Assembly: GCA_963841965.1 (NCBI GenBank)
Contig: CAWJES010000001.1
Span: forward strand, 124,001 to 188,000
DNA length: 64,000 nt
Direction of reading: 5' to 3'
Source of the DNA: Palsa-459 sp963841965
Lineage (GTDB): Bacteria > Actinomycetota > Acidimicrobiia > Acidimicrobiales > RAAP-2
Shown: positions 31,724 to 40,730 of the stretch, piece after piece
How the letters are laid out: each line of letters starts with the position of its first letter
Position numbering within the stretch: position 1 is the stretch's first letter
Made by a program: the position numbers and the translations under genes
The notes under the pieces: generated by a model
The model's input: the letters and a program-made list of their open reading frames with translations, nothing else
The model's database searches: none
Told to the model about the DNA's origin: nothing

Positions 31724-32470
31724 TCACCTGCCGGCGATCCTGCCGATGGCGATGGCGGCGAAGTAGAAGAACACGAGCGGCACCATCATCACGAGCATGG
31801 AGATCGGGTCTCCGCTCGGGGTGAAGACGGCTGCGACTACGGCGATCGCGATGACCGCCCATCGCCACCACCCGAGGAGCTGCCTCGAGGTGACCACGCG
31901 GGCGAACTCGAGTGCTACGAGGAGCACGGGGAACTCGAAGGTGACGCCGAACAGCACCATCACGAGGATGATCAGGCTCAGGTACTGGTTCGGGTTGTAG
32001 ATCGTGATGAGTGAGGGGCCGCCGATGTCCTTCAGGAAGATGAGCGCGTGTTCGAAGCTGAAGTACGCGAGGGCGGCTCCGGCGAGGAAGAGCACGATCG
32101 ACGAGACGATGAAGGGGATCGCGTAGCGCTTCTCGGTCGGCTTCAGGCCCGGCGTGATGAAGCGCCAGAGCTCCCACAGGACGACCGGGGACGCGAGGAC
32201 GAGCCCGGAGAACCCCGCGATCTTGAAGCGCAGTGCGAGGCCATCGAGCGGGGCGGTCACATACAGGTCGCAGTGGTTCGGGTACGCGAGGCAGTAGGGC
32301 CGCTTGAGCAGGTTGAGAATCTGGGGATACAGGAACCATCCGACGAGTGCCATGACGCTGATCGCGAGGACCGCGACGATCACGCGCTGACGCAGCTCGA
32401 CCAGGTGCCCGGCGAGGGTCATCGACTCCGGGGAGGGCTTCGGCTCGCGCCGAAGCATGCGGAGGCGCAC
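31724..32470 (-). CDS. tatC: Sec-independent protein translocase TatC
   Basis: The product is 248 residues with six membrane helices. TatC landmarks are MTLAGHLVELRQRVIV near the N-terminus, the periplasmic loop before KIAGFSGLVLASPVVLWELW, PGLKPTEKRY with the conserved glutamate, and FTPSGDPISMLVMMVPL in the last helices. TatC receives twin-arginine signal peptides and works with TatA/TatB. The GTG at 32470 starts three bases before the tatA/B stop; a start at the inner MLRREPK is also possible. helY follows after 11 bases. Confidence 0.96.
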   Translation of the reverse strand: MRLRMLRREPKPSPESMTLAGHLVELRQRVIVAVLAISVMALVGWFLYPQILNLLKRPYCLAYPNHCDLYVTAPLDGLALRFKIAGFSGLVLASPVVLWELWRFITPGLKPTEKRYAIPFIVSSIVLFLAGAALAYFSFEHALIFLKDIGGPSLITIYNPNQYLSLIILVMVLFGVTFEFPVLLVALEFARVVTSRQLLGWWRWAVIAIAVVAAVFTPSGDPISMLVMMVPLVFFYFAAIAIGRIAGR

Positions 32471-32472
32471 GC

Positions 32473-32892
32473 CTAGTTGAGGGATGGGTCGCCCCAGGCG
32501 AGGGGCGGCCTCTCGGGGTCCCGGGCGCGAGGCGCGTCGTCAGGCGGCCGGTAGCCCCCGCCGTCGGTGCCCACCGGCTCGTCTGGAGCAGCTGAAGGCG
32601 CCGAGCCCTCGTCCGCCAACGCGGCCCTTGCGTCGGCCTCGTCGGCAGTCGCGCGGTCGGCTAGCTGGTTGAGCAGCGAGATGGGCGACCGGGCATAGCG
32701 GGCGATGTCCGAGGACCGGGGCAGGTCGGGCACGGTTTCGCGCAGCTCGGACTCGACGCGCTCCTGGAGGGTGCGCAGCGTCTTCCACGCAGCGCCCGCC
32801 TGCTTGGCGAACTGGGGCAACTTGTCTGGCCCCAGCACGATCAGGCCGATGACCACGATGATGAGGATCTTGAGCGGGCTCAGGTCGAGCAC
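32473..32892 (-). CDS. tatA: Sec-independent protein translocase TatA/TatB
   Basis: The product is 139 residues: one N-terminal membrane helix (LSPLKILIIVVIGLIVL), the GPDKLPQFAKQAG hinge, an amphipathic helix (AAWKTLRTLQERVESELRET) and a long polar tail. The GP-x-x-LP form is shared by TatA and TatB; the long acidic tail and LKILIIVVIGLIVLGPDKLP are somewhat TatB-like, so the subtype is open. It forms the translocation pore or receptor with TatC. The start is GTG. Confidence 0.88.
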   Translation of the reverse strand: MLDLSPLKILIIVVIGLIVLGPDKLPQFAKQAGAAWKTLRTLQERVESELRETVPDLPRSSDIARYARSPISLLNQLADRATADEADARAALADEGSAPSAAPDEPVGTDGGGYRPPDDAPRARDPERPPLAWGDPSLN

Positions 32893-32928
32893 CGCGTCAG
32901 TCTACGAGCGGCCGGGGAGCCCGGATGT

Positions 32929-33531
32929 TCAGATGGTCCCGAACTGCGACAGCGGCCAGATCTTGAGGATCACCTTGCCGATGATGTCGGATCCCGGGAG
33001 GGTCCCCCAGTAGCGCGAGTCACACGAGTTGTTGTGGTTGTCGCCGAGCATGAAGTAGTGGTCCGGCGCGATCCGCTGGGGAACGATCTGGGTGCCGAGC
33101 GGGTTCCAGTGCGACCAGGTCTGATGGAGCGGTCGGTGGTTGATGAAGATCGTGTTCCCGCGCGAGGAGATCCATTGACCCGGGAGGCCCACGATCCGCT
33201 TCACCAGGTCCGACACCGGCGGACCGCAGTGCTCGTCGGGTGGCGCCTTGAAGACGACGACGTCGCCGGTCTGCGGCGAGCTGAACGTGTAGGCGAGCTT
33301 GAAGACCAGGATCCTGTCGCCGATCATGAGCGTCGGTTCCATGGACCCGGACGGAATGAAGAAGGTCTGCAGGACGAAGGTGCGGACCCCGACGGCGAGG
33401 AGCGCGGCGACGGCGATGACCGCGATCCACTCGATGAGCCAGCGCCACGGCGACCGCGAGTGCGGGGCCTCCGCTGTGGATTCGGTAGCAGCCGCCTCGG
33501 GGGAATGCTCGTCCAGCCCAGCCTCCGCCAC
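32929..33531 (-). CDS. lepB: signal peptidase I (second of two tandem copies)
   Basis: The product has 200 residues. After a 29-residue polar tail there is one membrane helix (about 31-50). The catalytic Ser63 is in PSGSMEPTLMIGDRILV, and Lys111 in LVKRIVGLPG; the GDNHNNSCDSRYWG box is near residue 170. It removes signal peptides at the outer face of the membrane. It is a close paralogue of the gene at 33577-34197, from a tandem duplication. The pair lies between pafA and tatA. Confidence 0.94.
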   Translation of the reverse strand: MAEAGLDEHSPEAAATESTAEAPHSRSPWRWLIEWIAVIAVAALLAVGVRTFVLQTFFIPSGSMEPTLMIGDRILVFKLAYTFSSPQTGDVVVFKAPPDEHCGPPVSDLVKRIVGLPGQWISSRGNTIFINHRPLHQTWSHWNPLGTQIVPQRIAPDHYFMLGDNHNNSCDSRYWGTLPGSDIIGKVILKIWPLSQFGTI

Positions 33532-33576
33532 GACGAGAGGCTACCGGAACAGCGGTTTGCGTCCCCGGCGAGCCCC

Positions 33577-34197
33577 TTAGATGGGACCGAACTGCGAGAG
33601 CGGCCAGATCTTGAAGACTGCCTCACCGATGATTGAGGACCTCGGAATCGTCCCCCAGTACCGCGAGTCGCACGAGTTCGGCTGGTTGTCGCCGATCATG
33701 AAGTAGTGGTTCGCCGGGATCGTCTGGGGGGTGATCGGCTGCACGTCGAGCGGCTGGTAGTGGGCCCACGGCTGCGCCAGCGGCTTGTGGTCGATGAAGA
33801 TCACGTTCCGCACGGAGGAGATCGTCTCGCCGGGCAGGCCGACGATCCGCTTCACGAGGTCGGGGACGTATGCGTCGCCGCAGTCGACCGCCTCGCTCGC
33901 GGGTGCCTTGAACACGACCACGTCTCCGCGCTCGGGGCTGCTGAAGAGATAGGCGAGCTTGAAGACGAGGATCCTGTCGCCGATGTGGAGCGTCGGCTCC
34001 ATCGACCCTGTCGGGATGAAGTACGTCTGCAGCACGAACGCCCTGACCCCGAAGGCGAGCAGGAGCGCCGCGGCGATGATCGTGACCCACTCGAGCAGCC
34101 ACACGAGCGGCGGGATCCCTCTCCGTTGGATGTGGGCCTCCTCAGACTGCTCGGGAAGGGAAGGCTCTGTCCCGCCCACCATGAGGTCGTCGGTCAC
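33577..34197 (-). CDS. lepB: signal peptidase I (first of two tandem copies)
   Basis: The product has 206 residues with one membrane helix (about 33-55), Ser65 in PTGSMEPTLHIGDRILV and Lys116 in LVKRIVGLPGE. The box GDNQPNSCDSRYWG and the C-terminal FKIWPLSQFG match the next copy almost exactly, while the N-terminal tail and the substrate-facing segment differ. The two enzymes may favour different signal peptides. GTG at 34197 is used; ATG at 34182 (MVGGTEPS) is an alternative. Confidence 0.93.
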   Translation of the reverse strand: MTDDLMVGGTEPSLPEQSEEAHIQRRGIPPLVWLLEWVTIIAAALLLAFGVRAFVLQTYFIPTGSMEPTLHIGDRILVFKLAYLFSSPERGDVVVFKAPASEAVDCGDAYVPDLVKRIVGLPGETISSVRNVIFIDHKPLAQPWAHYQPLDVQPITPQTIPANHYFMIGDNQPNSCDSRYWGTIPRSSIIGEAVFKIWPLSQFGPI

Positions 34198-34261
34198 GTG
34201 AGATGTCCGTGGCCAAGCGGCCGTGTCGACCGGTCGTGGTCACCGAGCAGGCAACCATCGG

Positions 34262-35620
34262 TCACAGCGCGTCGATGAGGCGCTCCACGCGCTCATCGTG
34301 GCTCTTGAACGGGTCCTTCAGGAGGACCGTCCGCTGCGCCTGGTCGTTCAGCTTCAGGTGGACCCAGTCGACCGTGTAGTCGCGACGCCGCTCCTTGGCG
34401 CGCTTCACGAACGCGCCACGGAGCCGAGCGCGCGTGGTCTGCGGCGGAACCGTCGTCGCCTCCGAGATCGTCTCGTCGGTCGTGGTCCGCTCCACGAGCC
34501 CCCGGCGCTGCATCTTGTAGAAGAGCCCCCTCGTGCGGTCGATGTCGTGATAGCGCAGGTCCACGAGGGACACCATCGGATGCGAGAGCGGGATGTCGTG
34601 CCTTTCGCGGACGTCCTCGATGAGCCGGTACTTCATGACCCAGTCGATCTCGCGGTCGAGCGACATGGGGTCGCGCTCGATGCCCGTGACGCAGTGCTGC
34701 CACATCTCGAGCGCCTGCTTCAGGTCGGGGGGCAGCCCGCGGCGCTCCGAGAACCGGATGGCCCGCTCCAGGTACTCGCTCTGGATCTCGAGTGCGCTGA
34801 TCTCGCGGCCATTGGCCAGTCGCACCTTGCGCCGGCACGTCGGGTCCTGGGAGATCTCGCGGATCGCGCGGATCGGGTTCTCCAAGGTGAGGTCGCGCAG
34901 CACCGTCGAGCTGTCCTCGACCATCGCGAGCATCAGGCTCGTCGCCCCGACCTTCAAGTACGTCGCGTACTCGGACATGTTCGAGTCGCCGACGATGACG
35001 TGGAGCCGGCGGTAGCGCTCGGCGTCTGCGTGCGGCTCGTCACGCGTGTTGATGATCGGACGGCTCCGGGTCGTGGCCGAGGAGACGGACTCCCAGATGT
35101 GTTCGGCTCGCTGGCTGATGCAGTAGGCCGGGCCCTTGGCGGTGTGCAGGACCTTGCCGGCACCCGAGTAGATCTGGCGGCTGATGAGGAACGGGATGAG
35201 AACCTCGTTGAGCCGGGTCCGCTCGTCGTCGCGCACGGAGAGGTAGTTCTCGTGGCAGCCGTAGGAGTTGCCGGCGGAGTCCGTGTTGTTCTTGAAGAGG
35301 AAGACCTCGCCCTTGATCCCGTCCTCGTGGAGCCGGGCCTGGGCGCCCTGGACCAGCCCGGACAGAATCCACTCCCCCGCCTTGTCCTGCGCGACGAGGT
35401 CCTCGAGCTGGTCGCACTCGGCTGTCGCGTACTCGGGATGGCTGCCCACGTCGAGGTACAGCCTCGACCCGTTCTCCAGGAAGACGTTGCTCGAGCGTCC
35501 CCAGTGAACGACGCGGCGGAACAGGTGCCGGGCGACCTCGTCCGGGCTTAGACGGCGTTGGCCCCGATAGGCGAAGGTGACGCCGAACTCGCTCTCGAGG
35601 CCGAAGATGCGGTGCTCCAC
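34262..35620 (-). CDS. pafA: Pup--protein ligase PafA
   Basis: The product has 452 residues, the normal PafA length. It starts MEHRIFGLESEFGVTF with the ATP/Mg glutamates of the GS-like fold; Asp57 in YLDVGSHPEYATAEC is the expected catalytic base. LFKNNTDSAGNSYGCHENYL and INTRDEPHADAERYRRLHVI are family signatures. It attaches the C-terminal glutamate of processed Pup to lysines of target proteins. It follows prcA by 36 bases in the proteasome operon. Dop at 37354 is its paralogue. Confidence 0.97.
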   Translation of the reverse strand: MEHRIFGLESEFGVTFAYRGQRRLSPDEVARHLFRRVVHWGRSSNVFLENGSRLYLDVGSHPEYATAECDQLEDLVAQDKAGEWILSGLVQGAQARLHEDGIKGEVFLFKNNTDSAGNSYGCHENYLSVRDDERTRLNEVLIPFLISRQIYSGAGKVLHTAKGPAYCISQRAEHIWESVSSATTRSRPIINTRDEPHADAERYRRLHVIVGDSNMSEYATYLKVGATSLMLAMVEDSSTVLRDLTLENPIRAIREISQDPTCRRKVRLANGREISALEIQSEYLERAIRFSERRGLPPDLKQALEMWQHCVTGIERDPMSLDREIDWVMKYRLIEDVRERHDIPLSHPMVSLVDLRYHDIDRTRGLFYKMQRRGLVERTTTDETISEATTVPPQTTRARLRGAFVKRAKERRRDYTVDWVHLKLNDQAQRTVLLKDPFKSHDERVERLIDAL

Positions 35621-35656
35621 GGTTCTGACCGTAGTTGGAGCGGCGGGCGGAGTGGC

Positions 35657-36337
35657 TCAGCCCTGCAGCAGCGGGGTCACCTCGGCGTCGTCCAGGCGCC
35701 GGAACGTGCGCCGGTGGCCGATGTCCGAGAGCACCGCGACCTCGAGGTCGCCCGCGACGAGCGCCCGGTCGGGACCGGCCAGCGCGAGAACCGAGTGACG
35801 CAGCGCTTCGCCGATGGACCAGTCCTGACGGGCCTCCTCGGAGAACCGCGCCCGGATCGCTTCTGCGTCGCCGCCGAGCACCGCAAAGCCCGACTCGTCG
35901 GTGATGGTGCCCTCGTAAGCGACGCGGAACAGCTGTGGTCCACGGCCGGGACCGCCGAGCTCCGCAACCAGGATCTCGACCTCGAGCGGCTTCATCTCAT
36001 GGGTGAAGGTGTTCCCGAGGTACTGCGCATACAGGTTGGCCAGGGAGCGGGCGTCGACGTCCTCCCGGCTGAACGCGTACCCCTTCGTGTCCGCATGGCG
36101 CACCCCTGCGACCCGGAGCTGGTCGTACTCGTTGAACTTGCCGACGCCGGCGAATGCGATCCGGTCGTAGATCTCAGCGATCTTGTGGAGCGTCGATGAC
36201 GGGTTCTCCGCGACGAGGAGGATGCCGGCGTCGTAGATGGTCGCGACGAGGGCCCGACCGCGCGCGATGCCCTTCTGGGCGTACTCGGCCCTGTCCTTCA
36301 TTACCTGCTCGGGCGCCACGTAGTACGGCATTGTCAT
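35657..36337 (-). CDS. prcA: 20S proteasome alpha subunit
   Basis: The product is 226 residues, starting MTMPYYVAPEQVMKDRAEYA with the alpha-type N-terminal helix that gates the core (QVMKDRAEYAQKGIARGR). It lacks the catalytic threonine, as expected. Strands VATIYDAGILLVAEN and HKIAEIYDRIAFAGVGKFN are typical. It forms the outer rings of the core that dock the Mpa C-terminus. The ATG overlaps the prcB stop by ATGA, so the subunits are made together. Confidence 0.96.
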   Translation of the reverse strand: MTMPYYVAPEQVMKDRAEYAQKGIARGRALVATIYDAGILLVAENPSSTLHKIAEIYDRIAFAGVGKFNEYDQLRVAGVRHADTKGYAFSREDVDARSLANLYAQYLGNTFTHEMKPLEVEILVAELGGPGRGPQLFRVAYEGTITDESGFAVLGGDAEAIRARFSEEARQDWSIGEALRHSVLALAGPDRALVAGDLEVAVLSDIGHRRTFRRLDDAEVTPLLQG

Positions 36338-37140
36338 CGCAGCGTGCCCTCCGCATTTCCGTTGGACGCCCTGCGGCGCTCGATGATCGCACCGAAGCGC
36401 TCCGCGACATCCTCGTCGTCGAGCTGGACGTAGCCGTCGGCTGTCACGGTGGCGACAACAGGGTAGATGCCACGTACCGAGTCCGGCCCGCCCGTCGCGC
36501 TGTCAGCATCCGCGGCCTCGTAGAGCGAGAGGATCGCGAGTTCGATCGCCTCGTCGCGCGGCATCGCGTCGCGGTAGCCGAGGCGGATCGTCGTGCGCGC
36601 GTAGGTCCCCCCGGAGCCAGTGGTCTGGAAGTCCGCCTCCTCGTACTGACCACCTGCGGCGTCGTAGTCAAAGATGCGGCCGGTCTGCCTGGTCAGGTCG
36701 TAGCCGCAGAACAGCGGGACGACGACGAAGCCCTGCATGGCCATGCCGAGGTTTGTTCGGACCATCTGCGCGAGCTGGTTGGCCTTGCCCTCGAGGGACA
36801 GGGCGACCCCTTCGACCTTCTCGTAATGTTCGAGCTGGACCTGGAAGAGCCGGACCATCTCGGTCGCAATCGCAGCGGAACCGGAGATCGCGACTGCCGA
36901 GTACCGGTCCGCGGGGAAGACCTTGTCCATCGATCGGTGGGCGATGACATTGCCCGCCGTCGCGCGGCGGTCCCCTGCCATGATGACCCCGTCGGCGTAC
37001 CGAAGGGAGACGACGGTGGTGGCGTGGGCGAGGTTGAGATCCGCCTCGGGGATCGTTGGGAAGCCCGACCCGGTCCGCTGCACGAGCGCGGAGAAGTCAG
37101 GTCCCGGGTCGACCCGGGGATCGAACATGGGAAGCCCCAC
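36334..37140 (-). CDS. prcB: 20S proteasome beta subunit (catalytic)
   Basis: The product has 268 residues. Autocleavage before Thr41 would expose the catalytic threonine in AHA-TTVVSLRYADGVIMAGDRRATAGN. The residue before Thr41 is alanine; in M. tuberculosis PrcB this position is glycine. The 40-residue propeptide has normal length. It degrades pupylated proteins inside the core. The GTG start at 37140 shares one base with the pup TAG (TAGTG); ATG at 37128 is a second option. It overlaps prcA by ATGA. Confidence 0.96.
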   Translation of the reverse strand: MGLPMFDPRVDPGPDFSALVQRTGSGFPTIPEADLNLAHATTVVSLRYADGVIMAGDRRATAGNVIAHRSMDKVFPADRYSAVAISGSAAIATEMVRLFQVQLEHYEKVEGVALSLEGKANQLAQMVRTNLGMAMQGFVVVPLFCGYDLTRQTGRIFDYDAAGGQYEEADFQTTGSGGTYARTTIRLGYRDAMPRDEAIELAILSLYEAADADSATGGPDSVRGIYPVVATVTADGYVQLDDEDVAERFGAIIERRRASNGNAEGTLR

Positions 37141-37337
37141 TACTGGCCGCCCTTTTGAACGTAGTTGCGGACGAACTCCTCCGCGTTGTCCTCGAGCACC
37201 TCGTCGATCTCGTCGAGCAGATCGTCCAGGTCCGCCTTCAGCCGGTCGCCACGCTCGGTCGGCGCCGCGGCGGCATCCTCCACGGTCTCAGTCGACCGCT
37301 CCTTGGTGGTCTTCTTCTTCTGCTCCTGCTCTGGCAT
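37140..37337 (-). CDS. pup: prokaryotic ubiquitin-like protein Pup
   Basis: The product is 65 residues starting MPEQEQKKKTTKER; the open frame upstream to 37394 lies in dop. The C-terminal part (RLKADLDDLLDEIDEVLED then NAEEFVRNYVQKGGQ) forms the Mpa-binding coiled coil. It ends in Gly-Gly-Gln, so Dop must deamidate the last residue to Glu before PafA can use it. Gene order dop-pup-prcB-prcA is the actinobacterial standard, and the stop touches the prcB start. Confidence 0.97.
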   Translation of the reverse strand: MPEQEQKKKTTKERSTETVEDAAAAPTERGDRLKADLDDLLDEIDEVLEDNAEEFVRNYVQKGGQ

Positions 37338-37353
37338 AACTCCCGCTTTCCGT

Positions 37354-38844
37354 CTAAGACCCAAGCTCATCGAGGAGCTCGGAGGCGGACTCACACCGTG
37401 TCAGCAATGCCTCGGTGTGAAGTGCCGTGCCCCTAAGGGGATCCATCATAGGGACGCGCCGGAGCGGATCGTCGCCGAGGTCGAAGACCAGTGAATCCCA
37501 GTTCGCGGTGACGATCTCTGCGGGGAAACGCTTGAGGCAGGTCCCGCGGAAGAATGCGCGGGTGTCCCTGGGCGGATCCGAGACTGCGGCCGACGTCGAC
37601 GCCTCGTCGACGAGGACCTCGAGCCCCGCACGCTGGGCAAGGGAGCGCTCCGGCCGAAGGTCGTGGTACTGGAGGTCGAGCGCCCGCAACTTTGGATCGT
37701 TCGCGTCCAGCCCGTGACGGGCCTGGAACCCCTCGACGAGACGCCGCTTCGCGATCCAGTCGACGGTCGTCGCGAGCGAGGACGGGTCCGTGCGCAGGCC
37801 CTCGATGGCGCTGAGCCAGCGCGACAGGATCGCCTCGGCCTCGGCATCCCCGCCGACGCACGCAGCTCCGCCCTGGTCGACGTAGCGGTGTGCCAGTTCG
37901 TAGAGCGACGCCTGCACGTCGAGGGCGCTGCTCTGGCGCCCGCTGGCAGTCTCGAACTTGGCGGACAGATCGAGGTCCACTGAGAGCTCGTGGATCGTGC
38001 GCACAGGGTCGGCAGGGAGCTCGGGGAACGCGTCGACGCCCAGGTCCTCGAGCGCGCCGAGGAGCAGCGCGGTCGTCCCCACCTTGAGGAACGTGGCGAC
38101 CTGTGAGAGGTTCGCGTCACCGACGATGATGTGCAGTCGTCGGTACCGGCGCGCATCGCCATGAGGCTCGTCCCTCGTGTTCACGATCGGCCGCTTGAGC
38201 GTGGTCTCGAGGCCGATCACCTCCTCGATGAACTCAGCTCGCTGGGAGACCTGGAAACCGATGCCGCTCGAGCGGAAGGCACTCGTCTCGCCTCCCACCT
38301 TGCCTGCACCGCAGTAGACGATCCTCGTGACGAGGTGGGGAACCATCGCCCGGACGACGTCGGCGAAGGGAACCGTGCGGTCCACGAGGAAGTTCTCATG
38401 GCAGCCGTACGAGTTGCCCTTGCCGTCGGAGTTGTTCTTGTAGACGACGATCTCTGAGGAACCGGGGATGCGCTCGCGCGCGGCGCGCATCGACTCGCGC
38501 AGCACGTGCTCACCGGCGACGTCGAATCGGACTGCCTCGGTCGGCGTGCGGCACTCGGGCGACGAGTATTCGGGATGCGCATGGTCGACGTAGAAGCGCG
38601 CCCCGTTCGTGAGGACTGTGTTGGCGAGGTGGGTCTCCACCATGGGTGCCATACCCGAGAGCATTGCCATGCCCCGGGCGTCGAGGCCAGGACTCTCGTC
38701 CTCGAAGTCCCACGCGGTGCGCTGCGACACGGCCGCCGCGTAGGAGTTCACGAGGACGCTAGACGCGCTGATGGGATCCGGGTCCGTGCCCGTCGCGTGG
38801 ACGCCGTACTCCGTCTCGATCCCGATGACCTTCGCGACGCTCAT
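37354..38844 (-). CDS. dop: deamidase/depupylase Dop
   Basis: The product has 496 residues and is the paralogue of PafA. It begins MSVAKVIGIETEYGVHATG; the Dop-specific insert after the first strand (about 40-75) separates it from PafA. Asp87 in FYVDHAHPEYSSPEC is the expected nucleophile. VYKNNSDGKGNSYGCHENFL and VNTRDEPHGDARRYRRLHII match the family. It deamidates the C-terminal Gln of Pup and can strip Pup from substrates. It starts four bases after the mpa stop. Confidence 0.97.
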   Translation of the reverse strand: MSVAKVIGIETEYGVHATGTDPDPISASSVLVNSYAAAVSQRTAWDFEDESPGLDARGMAMLSGMAPMVETHLANTVLTNGARFYVDHAHPEYSSPECRTPTEAVRFDVAGEHVLRESMRAARERIPGSSEIVVYKNNSDGKGNSYGCHENFLVDRTVPFADVVRAMVPHLVTRIVYCGAGKVGGETSAFRSSGIGFQVSQRAEFIEEVIGLETTLKRPIVNTRDEPHGDARRYRRLHIIVGDANLSQVATFLKVGTTALLLGALEDLGVDAFPELPADPVRTIHELSVDLDLSAKFETASGRQSSALDVQASLYELAHRYVDQGGAACVGGDAEAEAILSRWLSAIEGLRTDPSSLATTVDWIAKRRLVEGFQARHGLDANDPKLRALDLQYHDLRPERSLAQRAGLEVLVDEASTSAAVSDPPRDTRAFFRGTCLKRFPAEIVTANWDSLVFDLGDDPLRRVPMMDPLRGTALHTEALLTRCESASELLDELGS

Positions 38845-38848
38845 CGCA

Positions 38849-40606
38849 CTAGAGGTATTGCCCCGTGCCCACGTGCTCGATCGACCGGCCGCCGACGGGA
38901 TCGGCGTCCTCCTGGGCGATCAGGGTCCTCACGTAGACGATGCGCTCGCCCTTCTTCCCCGAGATGCGAGCCCAGTCGTCGGGGTTCGTCGTGTTGGGAA
39001 GGTCCTCGTTCTCCTTGTACTCCTGGCGGATCGAGGCGAACAGGTCGTCGACCCGCACGCCGCGCCCGCTCTTGGCGATCTCCCGCTTGACTGCGAGCTT
39101 CTTCGCCCGTCGCACGATGTTCTCGATCATCGCTCCTGAGGCGAAGTCCTTGAAGTACAGGATCTCCTTGTCACCGTTCTGGTAGGTGACCTCGAGGAAC
39201 CGGTTGGACTCGTCGTCGCGGTACATCTCGCCGACCGTCTCTTCGATCATGGCCTGGCAGGCCTTGGAGGGGTCGCCGCCGCCGAGGTCGCGGACCGTGT
39301 CCACGTCGAGGGGAATCTCGGCGGTCAGGTAGCGCGAGAAGATCTGCGCGGCGGCTGTCGCGTCCGGCCGCTCGATCTTGATCTTCACATCGAGGCGTCC
39401 GGGCCGCAGGATGGCCGGATCTATCAGGTCCTCGCGGTTGGTCGCGCCGATGACGATCACGTCGCGGAGGGTTTCGACCCCGTCGATCTCAGCCAGCAGC
39501 TGCGGGACGATCGTCGACTCCATGTCCGAGCTGATCCCCGTCCCACGGGTGCGAAACAGCGAATCCATCTCGTCGAAGAAGACGATGACCGGCACCCCCT
39601 CCTCGGCCTTCTCGCGGGCGCGTTCGAAGACGAGGCGGATCTGGCGCTCTGTCTCCCCGACGTACTTGTTGAGGAGCTCGGGACCCTTGATGTTGAGGAA
39701 GTAGCTTCGGACGTTCGCGTTCCCCGTGAGCGCCGCCACCTTCTTTGCGAGCGAATTCGCGACCGCCTTGGCGATGAGTGTCTTGCCGCAGCCCGGGGGG
39801 CCGTACAAGAGGATTCCCTTGGGCGCGGGCAGCAGGTATTCCGCGAAGAGCTCGCGGTGCAAGTACGGGAGCTCGACGGCGTCTGTGATGGCCTCGATCT
39901 GCACGTCCAGCCCACCGACGTCCTCGTAGCTGACGTCGGGGACCTCCTCGAGGACCAGCTCCTCGACCTGCTGGCGGGGCAGCTTCTCGACGAGGAGCCC
40001 TGACCGAAGGTCCATGAGGACGGCATCGCCCGCGCGCATCTTGATGCCCCGGAGGGAATCGGCGATCTCGGCGACACGCTCCTCGTCCCCGCGCCCGTAG
40101 ATGAGGGCGCGCCGGCCGTCGTCCAGGACTTCCTTCATGGTGACGACCTCGCCGCTGCGCTCGGGCTCGCGTGCCTCGATGACGTTCAGTGATTCGTTGA
40201 GCACGACCTCGTCGCCCCGCTGCAGCTGGCCGGGGTCGAGGTTCGGGTGGAGCGCCACGCGCATCTTGCGACCAGAGGCGAAGACGTCGACGGAGCCGTC
40301 CGGATTGAGGCCGAGGTACGTGCCGTACGCCGCCGGAGGCTGCGTGAGCTTCTCCACCTCCTCGCGCAGCAGCGCGAGCTGCTCCTTGGCCTGCTGCAGC
40401 GTGTAGGTGAGCTTCTCGTTCTGCGACACCGCCTGCTGCAGCTGCCCTCGTGTCTCGAGGAGCCGCTCCTCGAGGGCTTCTATGCGAGACGGCTGCTCCT
40501 CGAGCCGCCGCTGGATCGCGTTCATCTCCTCGAAGGTCGCAGCGAGCCGGGCGGCCTCATCCTGCTCGCCGCCACCAGTTGTCCCGTCGTGGCCAAGGGA
40601 ATCCAT
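38849..40606 (-). CDS. mpa: proteasomal AAA ATPase Mpa/ARC
   Basis: The product is 585 residues. ATG at 40606 follows a clear AGGAGG; the open frame above it to 40732 is noncoding. Domains in order: coiled coil (about 16-90) that catches Pup, two OB folds (about 95-210), and an AAA domain with Walker A GPPGCGKT (269-276), Walker B VIVFFDE (340-346) and ATNREDLIDPAILRPGR. The C-terminus GTGQYL carries the HbYX-type QYL that opens the proteasome gate. It unfolds pupylated proteins and is first in the operon. Confidence 0.97.
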   Translation of the reverse strand: MDSLGHDGTTGGGEQDEAARLAATFEEMNAIQRRLEEQPSRIEALEERLLETRGQLQQAVSQNEKLTYTLQQAKEQLALLREEVEKLTQPPAAYGTYLGLNPDGSVDVFASGRKMRVALHPNLDPGQLQRGDEVVLNESLNVIEAREPERSGEVVTMKEVLDDGRRALIYGRGDEERVAEIADSLRGIKMRAGDAVLMDLRSGLLVEKLPRQQVEELVLEEVPDVSYEDVGGLDVQIEAITDAVELPYLHRELFAEYLLPAPKGILLYGPPGCGKTLIAKAVANSLAKKVAALTGNANVRSYFLNIKGPELLNKYVGETERQIRLVFERAREKAEEGVPVIVFFDEMDSLFRTRGTGISSDMESTIVPQLLAEIDGVETLRDVIVIGATNREDLIDPAILRPGRLDVKIKIERPDATAAAQIFSRYLTAEIPLDVDTVRDLGGGDPSKACQAMIEETVGEMYRDDESNRFLEVTYQNGDKEILYFKDFASGAMIENIVRRAKKLAVKREIAKSGRGVRVDDLFASIRQEYKENEDLPNTTNPDDWARISGKKGERIVYVRTLIAQEDADPVGGRSIEHVGTGQYL

Positions 40607-40730
40607 GCCGCCTCCTGGTCTCCATGCCACCCTACCGGGGACCCCCACGAGCCGCTGATCGCTGGGTACGCCCCCGGCGCAAGTACAATCGGTTCCACCT
40701 AAATGGTGCAACATCGGCGAAGGGCGCGAC

